A stretch of 64,000 nucleotides of DNA, taken from Paenibacillus sp. JDR-2. GTDB taxonomy: Bacteria; Bacillota; Bacilli; Paenibacillales; Paenibacillaceae. Both the position numbers and the translations under genes were made by a program. The stretch is taken from the NCBI RefSeq assembly GCF_000023585.1, contig NC_012914.1:1078001-1142000 (forward strand), written 5' to 3'. Each line of letters opens with the position of its first letter. The first letter of the stretch is position 1. This document shows, piece by piece, positions 41,770 to 49,577 of this stretch. The notes beneath the pieces are model-generated. The model did not search any database. It saw nothing but the letters and a program-made list of their open reading frames with translations, and was not told the origin of the DNA.

Positions 41770-42778
41770 GCGGATCGCGGCTTTTGGCGAAGTGATGATG
41801 CGGCTGCAGACGCCGGGCTTTCAGCTGCTGACGCAGGCGGACAGCTTGTCTTATTCGTTCTCGGGCACGGGCGTTAATGTGATGTCGGCACTCTCGCGGT
41901 TTGGTTATTCAGCGTCCCTCATCACGCGGCTGCCGGATAATCCGCTGGGCGAAGCGGCAATCGGAAGCTTGCGCAAGCTTGGAGTGGCAACGGAGTTTAT
42001 AGAGCGCGGCGGACGATATGTCGGCATGTATTTTCTCGAAAATGGCTTTGGTTCTCGTCCAAGCCGCGTCACTTACACGAACCGGCAGGAAAGCAGCTTT
42101 AACACGGCTCCGGCGGATGCTTACGATTACGACCGGATCGCCGCTGAACTGGATGTTCTTCATCTATGCGGCATTGCGCTGGCGATGAATGACGGCGTCC
42201 GGCTTCATATGCGGAAGCTGGCCGAGGCGGTAAAGCAGCGGGGCGGAATGGTCGTATTTGATTGCAACTACCGCCCTTCATTATGGGGCGATGACGGCTA
42301 CGGTGCGGCGAAGCCACATTATGAGCGGATGCTGCAGCTTGCGGATGCGGTCATGATGAATGAGCGCGATGCGATGCATATTTTGGGGATGCAGGCTGAG
42401 GCAGCGGAGCGCGAGGAACAGCTCGTCGAGCTGATGCCGGCTGTGGCGGACCGCTATGGCATTTCCGTTATTGCAGGCACGCACCGTACCGTTAATGCCG
42501 ACAATACGCATTCGCTGCGAGGTTTTCTTTACAAAGAGCAGACCTTTTCTTTTTCGCGGGAGCGGTCGTTTATGGTGTATGATCGGATTGGTGCAGGCGA
42601 TGCTTATACGAGCGGGATCATTCACGGGGAACTGCAGGGGTTAACGCCCGGGCAGACGGTAAGCTTCGCGGCGGCCGCAGCCCTATTGGCGCATACAACG
42701 GCCGGAGATACGCCAATGTCGTCCGAACGGGATGTTATGAGAGCGATGGCGGAGAAGGCGGCCGATGTGGAAAGGTAG
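41759..42778 (+). CDS. PfkB family sugar kinase, 2-keto-3-deoxygluconate kinase-like
   Basis: 339 residues of the ribokinase fold: AFGEVMMRLQTPG start, FSGTGVNVMSALSRFGY substrate lid, DCNYRPSLWG and the catalytic GAGDAYTSG motif. It would phosphorylate 2-keto-3-deoxygluconate (or an amino analogue) for the aldolase. Phosphorylation inside the cell replaces the PTS that supplies phosphate in enterobacterial and enterococcal relatives of this operon; no transporter is encoded in this cluster. Confidence 0.88.
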   Translation: MAAKRIAAFGEVMMRLQTPGFQLLTQADSLSYSFSGTGVNVMSALSRFGYSASLITRLPDNPLGEAAIGSLRKLGVATEFIERGGRYVGMYFLENGFGSRPSRVTYTNRQESSFNTAPADAYDYDRIAAELDVLHLCGIALAMNDGVRLHMRKLAEAVKQRGGMVVFDCNYRPSLWGDDGYGAAKPHYERMLQLADAVMMNERDAMHILGMQAEAAEREEQLVELMPAVADRYGISVIAGTHRTVNADNTHSLRGFLYKEQTFSFSRERSFMVYDRIGAGDAYTSGIIHGELQGLTPGQTVSFAAAAALLAHTTAGDTPMSSERDVMRAMAEKAADVER

Positions 42779-42789
42779 GTAGAACGGCA

Positions 42790-43503
42790 ATGAAGCTGGT
42801 ACGAAATAACAGCCCTCTATATATACAAGTGATGAACATTATAAAAGACCGGATTTTGCACGGAGTGTATCCGGTGGATGCGAATATTCCATCCGAGCCG
42901 CTGCTGGAGCAGGAGTTCCAAGTCAGCAAAATAACGGTGCGCAATGCAATCAAGGCGCTCGTGCAAGAAGGATACCTGGAGACCAGCAGCGGTAAAGGCA
43001 CGAGAGTCATTCGCAATACCTCCTCCTCGAAGCTGTCCAAGCTGAAGCGGTTCACGGAGGTTCTGGTAGAAGAAGGGCATCAGATCGGCAAGCAGCTGCT
43101 GCGCGCGGGACTTTCGGATAACGAAGGAGGAACGGAGCCGTATCGTCTGTTCGGGCCACAGGCTTTGAAGATCGACCGCTTGTATCTGCTGGACGGGAAG
43201 CCCTATATTCATTACACGCATTATTTGCCGGCGAAGCTGCACGGTACCGCGGACGTTCTGCGGATCCAATCGCTGTACGACTGGCTGGAGGAGCAGGGCT
43301 TTGTGCCGGAGCATTACCGGGATGAATTTGCCGTATCGCCAGCCTCCGGCGCGGTTCAGGAAGCACTCGGTATGGCTGCGGGACAAGCTATCGTGCTGAA
43401 GCGTTCCCGCTTTGCGTATGGCGCCGATGACGATTTGATTGAGTACAGCGTTGGCTTTTATAATACGGATATGCATCCTTACGTCGTTAATTATGATGTG
43501 TAA
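42790..43503 (+). CDS. GntR family regulator (HutC/UTRA type)
   Basis: 237 residues: N-terminal winged HTH (about 5-70; NIPSEPLLEQEFQVSKITVRNAIKALVQEGYLETSSGKGTRV) and C-terminal UTRA ligand domain (about 90-235). Last gene of the catabolic operon, 11 bp after the kinase, and the likely repressor binding the two palindromes at 38729-38792; the effector is probably a phosphorylated sugar-acid intermediate (inference). Confidence 0.92.
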   Translation: MKLVRNNSPLYIQVMNIIKDRILHGVYPVDANIPSEPLLEQEFQVSKITVRNAIKALVQEGYLETSSGKGTRVIRNTSSSKLSKLKRFTEVLVEEGHQIGKQLLRAGLSDNEGGTEPYRLFGPQALKIDRLYLLDGKPYIHYTHYLPAKLHGTADVLRIQSLYDWLEEQGFVPEHYRDEFAVSPASGAVQEALGMAAGQAIVLKRSRFAYGADDDLIEYSVGFYNTDMHPYVVNYDV

Positions 43504-43520
43504 GGACCAAGGAGGCCGAC

Positions 43521-44414
43521 ATGGAAACAAACAACGCGGAGTACAAAACGATTGATGAATATATTGCCAACTTTCCTGCCGAGCTGCAGACGATCCTTGA
43601 GAAGATTCGGGAAGTGATACGGGAAGCTGCGCCGGATGCGAAAGAAAAAATCAGCTACCAGATGCCGGCTTTTGAGCTGAACGGGAACCTGGTCTATTAT
43701 GCCGCGTTCAAAAAGCATATCGGGTTTTATCCAACGGCGAGAGGAATAAGCGCTTTTCAGGAGGAGCTGTCCGGCTACAAGGGAGCCAAGGGTTCCGTAC
43801 AATTCCCTTTGAACAAACCTATTCCGTACGATCTGATCAAGAGGATCACCGAATACCGGGCAGCGGAGAACAGGCAGAAAGGGAAGAAGTGTATGACGGA
43901 CGTCTATCTGGTTCGGCCAGGTCTGGAGTGGAAGGAGCCTTACCTGGATTTTTATCGGGAATGGATCGACAGCGGCGAGGACATTGTCCCTTGGGTGGTA
44001 GAACGGGATCCGTCCGGCTTTGAGTCTATGCTGCAGTGGCTGGAGGATCATTCGAACGGAATTGGTCTTCAAGAGGGCTGGGTGGCGGACTCCACCTATT
44101 GGTTAGCAACGGAGGATCGCAGAATCGTTGGCGCGGTTAACATCAGGCATGCCTTATCGCCGTGGCTTATGAACAGGGGAGGGCATATCGGATACGGAAT
44201 CCGCCCTTCCGCGAGAAGGCAAGGTTATGCAACGAAGCTGCTTGCCCTATCGCTAGGAAAGACGAGGGAGCTTGGCATCCGGCAGGTTTTGGTCTGCTGC
44301 GACGAGAGTAACGTTGCATCGGCAAGAACCATTCTGAACAACGGCGGAGTTGAAGATACGAGCTTCACGGAAGAGAACGGGAACGTGATCCGCCGGTTTT
44401 GGATAGAGGGTTAG
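43521..44414 (+). CDS. DUF1801-GNAT fusion protein
   Basis: 297 residues in two domains: DUF1801 at about 5-118 (EKIREVIREAAPDAKEKISYQMPAFELNG; HIGFYPTARGISAF) and a GNAT acetyltransferase at about 127-297 (GHIGYGIRPSARRQGYATKLLALSL motif A, CCDESNVASARTILNNGG). The reading frame is open through the join, with an internal ATG at 43893 that has only a weak purine stretch before it. The halves are usually separate proteins, so this is a real fusion, or a recent joining of two adjacent genes. Substrate unknown. Confidence 0.87.
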   Translation: METNNAEYKTIDEYIANFPAELQTILEKIREVIREAAPDAKEKISYQMPAFELNGNLVYYAAFKKHIGFYPTARGISAFQEELSGYKGAKGSVQFPLNKPIPYDLIKRITEYRAAENRQKGKKCMTDVYLVRPGLEWKEPYLDFYREWIDSGEDIVPWVVERDPSGFESMLQWLEDHSNGIGLQEGWVADSTYWLATEDRRIVGAVNIRHALSPWLMNRGGHIGYGIRPSARRQGYATKLLALSLGKTRELGIRQVLVCCDESNVASARTILNNGGVEDTSFTEENGNVIRRFWIEG

Positions 44415-44448
44415 ACTTTCTTGATTATATAGGAAAAGAGGGATCCCG

Positions 44449-44931
44449 ATGAGTCAAGGTTTGCTTCACCAACTCGGCTTTGTCAGGCAGGTAACGTTAA
44501 ATACGGTTCGCGGTCTGTCGGAGACTGTGCTGGATCATGTGCCAGACGGCTTCAACAACAATATCAGATGGAACCTGGGACACATTTATGTGGTTCAGGA
44601 GAGGTTTGCTTTTCATTTCGCGGGTGAGTCTGTACACCTTCCGGACGGCTTTGAGATGTGGTTCGCGAAAGGCACCAAGCCGGGTGATTGGCAGGAGGAA
44701 CATCAGCTGCCTGAGCTTGGGGATTTGCTGGAACTTCTTGCCGGACAACCGATTCGGATTGCGGAAAAATTGCACGATAGAATAGACGAGCAAGTGGCCG
44801 TTCCGTTCACCACGGGGACGGGACTTACTCTCCATACGATTGGTGAGTTTCTCAGCTATACCTTGTACCATGAAGGTATTCACTTCAATTCCATCAGTCT
44901 GCTCAAGCGTTTCGCCGCTAACGAATCGTAA
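44449..44931 (+). CDS. DinB family protein
   Basis: 160-residue four-helix DinB/YfiT-like protein: VRQVTLNTVRGLSETVLDHVP, IRWNLGHIYVVQERFAF with the first metal His, and LYHEGIHFNSI with the C-terminal His pair. The three His sites are consistent with the usual metal-binding triad. These proteins include bacillithiol-dependent transferases; a bshB2 gene is present in this window, but a direct link is only an idea. Confidence 0.85.
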   Translation: MSQGLLHQLGFVRQVTLNTVRGLSETVLDHVPDGFNNNIRWNLGHIYVVQERFAFHFAGESVHLPDGFEMWFAKGTKPGDWQEEHQLPELGDLLELLAGQPIRIAEKLHDRIDEQVAVPFTTGTGLTLHTIGEFLSYTLYHEGIHFNSISLLKRFAANES

Positions 44932-44955
44932 TTGTTCTTTGTAAGCGTTTTGTTC

Positions 44956-44973
44956 TGAAATTGTCAAATTTCA
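44956..44973. promoter_or_regulatory. Possible operator palindrome
   Basis: TGAAATTGTCAAATTTCA is a 7+7 bp inverted repeat with a 4-bp centre, 83 bp before the small membrane protein gene. No regulator can be named. Confidence 0.35.
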
Positions 44974-45055
44974 CACAAACCAGTCGAAAAGTTGTGGGCG
45001 CATTTTATCAACATGTCATCTTTCATCGCATATGGTGTTGCAAGGTGGTGATGGA

Positions 45056-45370
45056 GTGACATTTACACTTATCGACTGGATCAAGTATACGTTTTGGGGC
45101 GTATTCGGATTTATGATTATTGACTTCGTAATTGCCTTTTCCAAGTCGTTCTGGCAGGGAAGCTTCAAGACATCATTTCTGCCGTATCTAAAGGACATCC
45201 TATTCTACGTATATCCTCTATATTTCCTTTTATCGATAGTCAACCTAGACCCGACGGAATGGACGCTGATTACCCTGTTCTTCATAGGCGGCTTATCGCT
45301 GATAATCAAGTATGTTCTGGACATTATCGGACGGTTCAAGCCCAAAGCCGAAGACGAAAGCGGGACGTAG
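45056..45370 (+). CDS. Small membrane protein, three predicted TM helices
   Basis: 104 residues from a GTG supported by AAGGTGG 7 nt upstream. Hydrophobic segments at about 9-30, 43-62 and 70-92, and a charged end (RFKPKAEDESGT). No family recognised; size and layout recall small holin-like or accessory membrane proteins, but no phage genes are nearby, so I leave it as hypothetical. A strong terminator follows. Confidence 0.7.
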   Translation: MTFTLIDWIKYTFWGVFGFMIIDFVIAFSKSFWQGSFKTSFLPYLKDILFYVYPLYFLLSIVNLDPTEWTLITLFFIGGLSLIIKYVLDIIGRFKPKAEDESGT

Positions 45371-45387
45371 CACCCGGATGATCGCGA

Positions 45388-45420
45388 CGCAAAAGACCCC
45401 AAGAGGGTCTTTTGCGTTTT
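45388..45420 (+). terminator. Rho-independent terminator
   Basis: CGCAAAAGACCC and GGGTCTTTTGCG around CAAGA, then a T run. Ends the small membrane protein gene and opens a gene-free stretch of about 700 bp. Confidence 0.92.
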
Positions 45421-45468
45421 TTCGCGTTGCTCCACAATTTAATCATGAAGGTGAGCCAAATAACCGGC

Positions 45469-45640
45469 AAAAAGCCTGCTGCAGCCGTTCGGGTGCCTTA
45501 GCGCGCGGAGGAACGTAGCGAATAGCAGGGAAAAAGCCTGCTGCAGCCGTTCGGGCGCCTTAGCCCGCGGAGGAACGTGGCAAATAGCAGGGAAAAAGCC
45601 TGCTGCAGCCGATCAGGCGGCATGGCAGGCCGAAGAGGGT
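45469..45640 (+). repeat. 62-bp tandem repeat, about 2.5 units
   Basis: Units start with AAAAAGCCTGCTGCAGCCG at 45469, 45531 and 45593, an exact 62-bp period. The first two units are nearly identical through CGGAGGAACGT and AATAGCAGGG; the third degenerates after about 20 bp. Each unit has short GC-rich palindromes (CTGCAG, GCCTTAGC). No credible coding sequence. Confidence 0.85.
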
Positions 45641-45687
45641 GGCGAGTTCCAAGCCACGAGAACGAGCAGGTAGCTAATACAAAAACC

Positions 45688-45730
45688 AAGCAGAAAAAAT
45701 AGACCCCTGCTAGGGTCTATCTTTCTGCTT
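45688..45730 (+). terminator. Long hairpin, terminator-like
   Basis: AAGCAGAAAAAATAGACCC pairs with GGGTCTATCTTTCTGCTT along about 18 bp with one bulge and a 6-nt loop. No adjacent gene end calls for it; it directly precedes structured element X1. Confidence 0.6.
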
Positions 45731-45823
45731 CATCCCCAAACGATGAAGCGAGGTTTTTGTGGTGTAACGACGCACGGAGCAGGCGGGCACGGAGCAAGTG
45801 AATGCTTTTGAGAAGCGGAGTTT

Positions 45824-45860
45824 ATGCTTCCGAAGTAGCTTTCTTGCAGAAAGCTTGTAG
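45824..45860 (+). repeat. Short hairpin-forming dispersed repeat inside X1
   Basis: ATGCTTCCGAAGTAGCTTTC and the following AGAAAGCTTGTAG match 36802-36837. The segment is absent from X2, so it is a separable unit inserted into X1. Confidence 0.6.
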
Positions 45861-45940
45861 CCCGCCTTTGTTTCCGGATTCGGACCACTTGTCCGATTGT
45901 TCAAAGAATCCGGAAACAACAGCGATCGAAAGAGCATTCA

Positions 45941-46042
45941 CTTGCGTAGTGCCAGCCCTTGCGTAGTGCCGGCCCTTGCGTAGTACCAGCCCTTGCGCAG
46001 TGCCCGCCCTTGCGCAGAGCCAGCCCTTGCGCAGTACCACGC
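45941..46042 (+). repeat. 17-bp tandem repeat, six units
   Basis: Units of CTTGCGTAGTGCCAGCC start at 45941, 45958, 45975, 45992, 46009 and 46026 with no spacers. The first overlaps the 3' arm of the X1 outer stem. X2 has one clear unit and one degenerate unit. Confidence 0.9.
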
Positions 46043-46075
46043 GCCAACCCAACAGTTACCCACAACTATTCTGCT

Positions 46076-47704
46076 TTATCCGCCCCTCCCCTCATCGTCC
46101 CTATACTCCTGGGGAGTCACGTCAAAAAACTTCTTAAACACGCGGATGAAATACGCGGTATTGTTGTAGCCGACAATCTCGGAGATCTCGAACACCTTGG
46201 AAGGCGTTGTGCGAAGCAGGAAAGCGGCCTTTTCCATCCGCAGCCGGTACACGTATTCCGTCAGCGGCTCGCCGGTCTCTGCCTTGTAGATTTTCGACAA
46301 GTAAACAGGATGCAGATGGACGTGATCCGCAATAGCCGGCAGCGATACATCCTTCGCCAGATTGGCATCGATAAATGACCGGACCGCGCGAACAATCGTA
46401 CTATGGTTATCTTTCAGCTCCTGATCGGCATCCTCGCGGATACCCTGCAGGATCCGGATCGACCATTCCATCAGCTGCGCCGCCGTGGTGTAAGCCGGAG
46501 CATGGAAGAACTTGAGTGCCTCAGGCGAAAGAACGGAGGACAACAGCTTGCCGTTCTTGTGAATAATATACGAGAACGCACCGGCCAGCACATGATAAGC
46601 TTCAATCAGCTGTTCCGACATATCCTGTTCGCCGCCCGTCTCCAGCATATCGCGGAAAATATGCCGGATCTTCGTCTCGACGTCGTCGAACCGGCCGGCA
46701 TCGAGAAGGCTGATCAGGGTAGGCGGCTCGTATAAGGACCAGACCGTATTCATCGGGCTGGAATCCAAGGCTTCCTGCGTGGTCACAAACAACCCTTTTC
46801 CGTGGCCCATCTTCCGGCGCATGGAGGTAACGGCATGCTCATAGATTTCCTTCACTTGTCCCGGAAACGTTCCTTGGCCCCCTACGAGTACCGAAATAGC
46901 CCCCTTGAGATAGTTCTGCACATTGGTCTGAATTTGCGCGGCGTAGCGCTCGAGCAAGGACCGGGCTTCCATATCGGCAACTGCCGTATTCTTGGGTTTG
47001 ACGATTAATACGATGTAATCATGAGCATCCCGGGCATGCCAGATATGATAGTCATTTTGCATGATTTCACTCGTTATATTGCAAATCGCGTACTCCATCA
47101 GCGCGGAATCCTGTCCCGGCATTTCGGCAAAACGCTCCTCCATCCGGATCAGCATCATGCACACCCCATCGTCCTCCGCAAAAGGAAGCTCCAGAAGCGC
47201 CAGCTTGTCCGCCAACGCAGATTGATTGCTGCCTCTCAGCAGCTCATTTAGGGTATTGGCCCTCAGCAAAGGAAGGTTCTCGTTCAAGGTGTACAAGGTT
47301 TTCCGGTAGGAGGCAACCTCTTCCCATTTCTCCTTGATTTGTTTCACAACGCGCTCAACCGAATCGATCAGATCCTCGTCGCTGACCGGCTTCAGCAGAT
47401 AGTCAAACGTATTCTGAGCGATCGCTTGTTTGGCATAATCGAAATCGGCATATCCGGTGAGCAAAATAGTCCGGACATGCGGCCATTTGCTATTAATCGC
47501 CGTAATGAGCTCTATGCCGGACATCCCCGGCATTTTGATATCGGTAATCACGATATCGATCGCATGGTCTTCCATGATTTGCAGGGCTATCGGCCCGGAT
47601 AAGGCTTCGTGAACAACGCTAATGCCGCATTCTTCCCAAGGAATCGTCTCGGCAAGGGTCTCGACAACGGACCGTTCATCGTCTACAAGCAAGAGCTGTA
47701 ACAT
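46076..47704 (-). CDS. YesN-like response regulator, REC + AraC-type HTH (glucan locus)
   Basis: 542 residues: receiver domain at about 1-120 with D8/D9 and phospho-acceptor D55 (TDIKMPGMSG), a linker region, and AraC double HTH at about 440-540 (VSLPAIADHVHLHPVYLSKIYKAETG, ending TPQEYRDDEG). Operon partner of the kinase, which ends 10 bp upstream of this start. Probable regulator of the divergent permease operon; a shared sequence before 49578 and 56838 is a candidate binding site. Confidence 0.93.
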   Translation of the reverse strand: MLQLLLVDDERSVVETLAETIPWEECGISVVHEALSGPIALQIMEDHAIDIVITDIKMPGMSGIELITAINSKWPHVRTILLTGYADFDYAKQAIAQNTFDYLLKPVSDEDLIDSVERVVKQIKEKWEEVASYRKTLYTLNENLPLLRANTLNELLRGSNQSALADKLALLELPFAEDDGVCMMLIRMEERFAEMPGQDSALMEYAICNITSEIMQNDYHIWHARDAHDYIVLIVKPKNTAVADMEARSLLERYAAQIQTNVQNYLKGAISVLVGGQGTFPGQVKEIYEHAVTSMRRKMGHGKGLFVTTQEALDSSPMNTVWSLYEPPTLISLLDAGRFDDVETKIRHIFRDMLETGGEQDMSEQLIEAYHVLAGAFSYIIHKNGKLLSSVLSPEALKFFHAPAYTTAAQLMEWSIRILQGIREDADQELKDNHSTIVRAVRSFIDANLAKDVSLPAIADHVHLHPVYLSKIYKAETGEPLTEYVYRLRMEKAAFLLRTTPSKVFEISEIVGYNNTAYFIRVFKKFFDVTPQEYRDDEGRGG

Positions 47705-47714
47705 GCTGCTTCAC

Positions 47715-49427
47715 CTACTCTATTGTTTTGTCACTCCAGGTAATAGTCGTCTTGATTCCCCCCAAGTCTGAGCGGGTATAAGACAAGCCGGCTCCTTCTC
47801 CAAACAGATAGATCAATCTTTGATGCACATTCCAAGTCCCGCAGCCCATATTGTCGTCAAGCGGCTTGGTTAAGCTGAGCTGCAGCTTCTGAATTTCCTC
47901 GTCTGTCATGCCAATCCCGCTGTCCTCCACGACTAACCGATACATCCCGTCCTCCGCATAACCGCGGATCCGGATCTCGCCGTTCTCCGCCTGCGGCTCC
48001 AATCCGTGGACAATGGCATTTTCGACAATCGGCTGCAAGGTTAACCGCGAGATCGTTTTGTTCATCAGTTCATCCGGCACCTCAATCGCAAACCGCATCC
48101 GTTCAAGCCGGAGAGACTGGATTTCCAGGTAATTCGTGACCATGCTGAGCTCCTCGCGGATCGTCGCCACGTCGTTTTCCGACCTTGTAATATAGCGGAA
48201 ATAATCCCCAAGATTCAACGCCATCGCTACAACGGCTTTTTCGTTTTTCATCCGCGCCATGTTTTTGATATAGAACAGGCAGTTGTACAGAAAATGCGGA
48301 TTGATCTGGGATTGCAAATGCTTCAGCGTTGCTTCGCGCCTCCGCAGCTTCTCCTCGTATACGTTCTCGATCAGCTCCTGGATCCGCTGGGCCATAATGT
48401 TGAACCGTCCGAGCAACAAGCTGAATTCATTCGTGCCGGAATGGCTTAGCCGGACCGAGAAATCGCCGGAAGACAGCCGCTTGGTGCCCCGGACAAGCTG
48501 GAGCAGAGGGACTTGCACGCTTCGGTAAATAACGAAGATAACGGCGATACTCATGACGAGCAGGACGGCAATCGACGTGTAGAACAAGTTCCGGCTGTTC
48601 GTAATCGGACTCAAAATCTGCTGCATCGGAACATAATCGACATAATACCACTTCAGGCTATCCGACTTGATGTAAGAGACGTAATACTCGGTATTGTCCA
48701 GCTTCGTACGGAAGCCTCCCCGCTCCCCGAGCTTCGATGATTTCAGCTTCTCCGAGAGAAGATCGATCTTCGCGGAGTTGGCGGAATGATTGCGGATCGA
48801 TCCCTGCTCCGGATTAAACAGGAACGGATCGCCGCTGTTGTTCACTTTGTTTTCGTCCAGCATGGTCGTCACGTGATTGATCGGGAAGCTGATCTTCGTA
48901 ATGAGCCTCGCGCTGCGCGGATTGGACATCGCGGTCGTTGGTTCGGTGGCATACCAGACAAAGCTGTCGCCCGTATACTCCCAGGATTTGAGGAACGGCT
49001 TCGTAAAAGCATCCTCCCGGTACGTGATCGTATTGTAATATTCCGTGGACAAGGCGTCTCCCGTACGCGGGAAAAACAACGTAATGGTGGAATGCCACTT
49101 GCTGGCGGCGTTGTACAGATTCATTTTTTCCAGAATGGCTACGCTCAGCTTTACCCGTTCATAAGGCTGCTCCCGGAAGTCAGGACGCTGGTACTCCTGA
49201 ATGCTGGAGTCCTGCCCAATCGATACGCCGTAGAGGGATAACTGATAAATATTCGACTCGACCTGGGCAGCGAAGGAAGACAAGCGATTCGTTGTGCCGC
49301 TCTGGATTTCGTTCTCGATGACGCGCACGCTTTCCCGGTTGGAATAGGTGTACAGGGATAGAACCGGGATAAGCAGGAGCAGGACGAGAAGGGAGATTTT
49401 CGTGAAAACATTGAACCGCAGCAGCAA
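47715..49427 (-). CDS. YesM-like sensor histidine kinase (glucan locus)
   Basis: 570 residues: TM1 at about 9-27, extracellular sensing region to about 275, TM2 at about 280-303, HAMP, His_kinase domain with QINPHFLYNCL (phospho-acceptor H378), and HATPase with VENAIVHGL and EDSGIGM. First gene of the kinase-regulator operon, divergent from the permeases across a 150-bp region. Confidence 0.93.
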   Translation of the reverse strand: MLLRFNVFTKISLLVLLLLIPVLSLYTYSNRESVRVIENEIQSGTTNRLSSFAAQVESNIYQLSLYGVSIGQDSSIQEYQRPDFREQPYERVKLSVAILEKMNLYNAASKWHSTITLFFPRTGDALSTEYYNTITYREDAFTKPFLKSWEYTGDSFVWYATEPTTAMSNPRSARLITKISFPINHVTTMLDENKVNNSGDPFLFNPEQGSIRNHSANSAKIDLLSEKLKSSKLGERGGFRTKLDNTEYYVSYIKSDSLKWYYVDYVPMQQILSPITNSRNLFYTSIAVLLVMSIAVIFVIYRSVQVPLLQLVRGTKRLSSGDFSVRLSHSGTNEFSLLLGRFNIMAQRIQELIENVYEEKLRRREATLKHLQSQINPHFLYNCLFYIKNMARMKNEKAVVAMALNLGDYFRYITRSENDVATIREELSMVTNYLEIQSLRLERMRFAIEVPDELMNKTISRLTLQPIVENAIVHGLEPQAENGEIRIRGYAEDGMYRLVVEDSGIGMTDEEIQKLQLSLTKPLDDNMGCGTWNVHQRLIYLFGEGAGLSYTRSDLGGIKTTITWSDKTIE

Positions 49428-49457
49428 GATGATGCCCCCTTCAGATAGTTAAAATAT

Positions 49458-49488
49458 CAATATCGTTGTTGCAATATTAGGATATAGA
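49458..49488. promoter_or_regulatory. Candidate regulator site/promoter, copy 1
   Basis: CAATATCG followed by TTGTTGCAATATTAGGATAT closely matches 56752-56777 (CAATCGATGTTGCAATCTTA), which precedes the binding-protein gene of the same locus. It lies in the divergent region between the kinase and permease operons. A further TATAAT (49506-49511) downstream may be the -10 for the permeases. Confidence 0.5.
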
Positions 49489-49577
49489 TCACAAATCCCC
49501 GTTGCTATAATCGTTATATTACAAGGTCAGGACGACCTAGAAAAGCACAAATTTGTCTGAACATGGAGGATACCGCG

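Larger units (their letters stand above)
45729..46066 (+). repeat. Structured intergenic element X1 (candidate ncRNA or MITE-like)
   Basis: Homologous to 58631-58876 (X2). Shared blocks are TTTGTGGTGTAACG-like (45755), GCGGGCACGGAGCAAGTGA (45783-45801), TTGAGAAGCG (45808-45817), GCCTTTGTTT, a 43-nt identical stretch from about 45914 to 45957 containing AACAGCGATCGAAAGAGC and CACTTGCGTAGTGCC, and CAGTTACCCACAAC near the end. Outer stem: CAAGTGAATGCTTTT (45795-45809) with AAGAGCATTCACTTG (45930-45944). Inner stem: GTTTCCGGATTC (45870-45881) with GAATCCGGAAAC (45906-45917). X2 keeps both stems but with a different inner sequence. It carries two insertions relative to X2 (45824-45860 and the 17-bp repeats). 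Confidence 0.6.

Noticed and set aside
45941-46042. CRISPR array
   Set aside because: The 17-bp units are contiguous with no spacers and there are no cas genes.
45822-46052. Minus-strand frame of 76 codons
   Set aside because: It is a translation of the 17-bp repeats and element X1, with no ribosome site.
45729-46066. Retron ncRNA (msr/msd)
   Set aside because: Nested inverted repeats recall a retron, but no reverse transcriptase gene is in the window. Kept only as a remote possibility.
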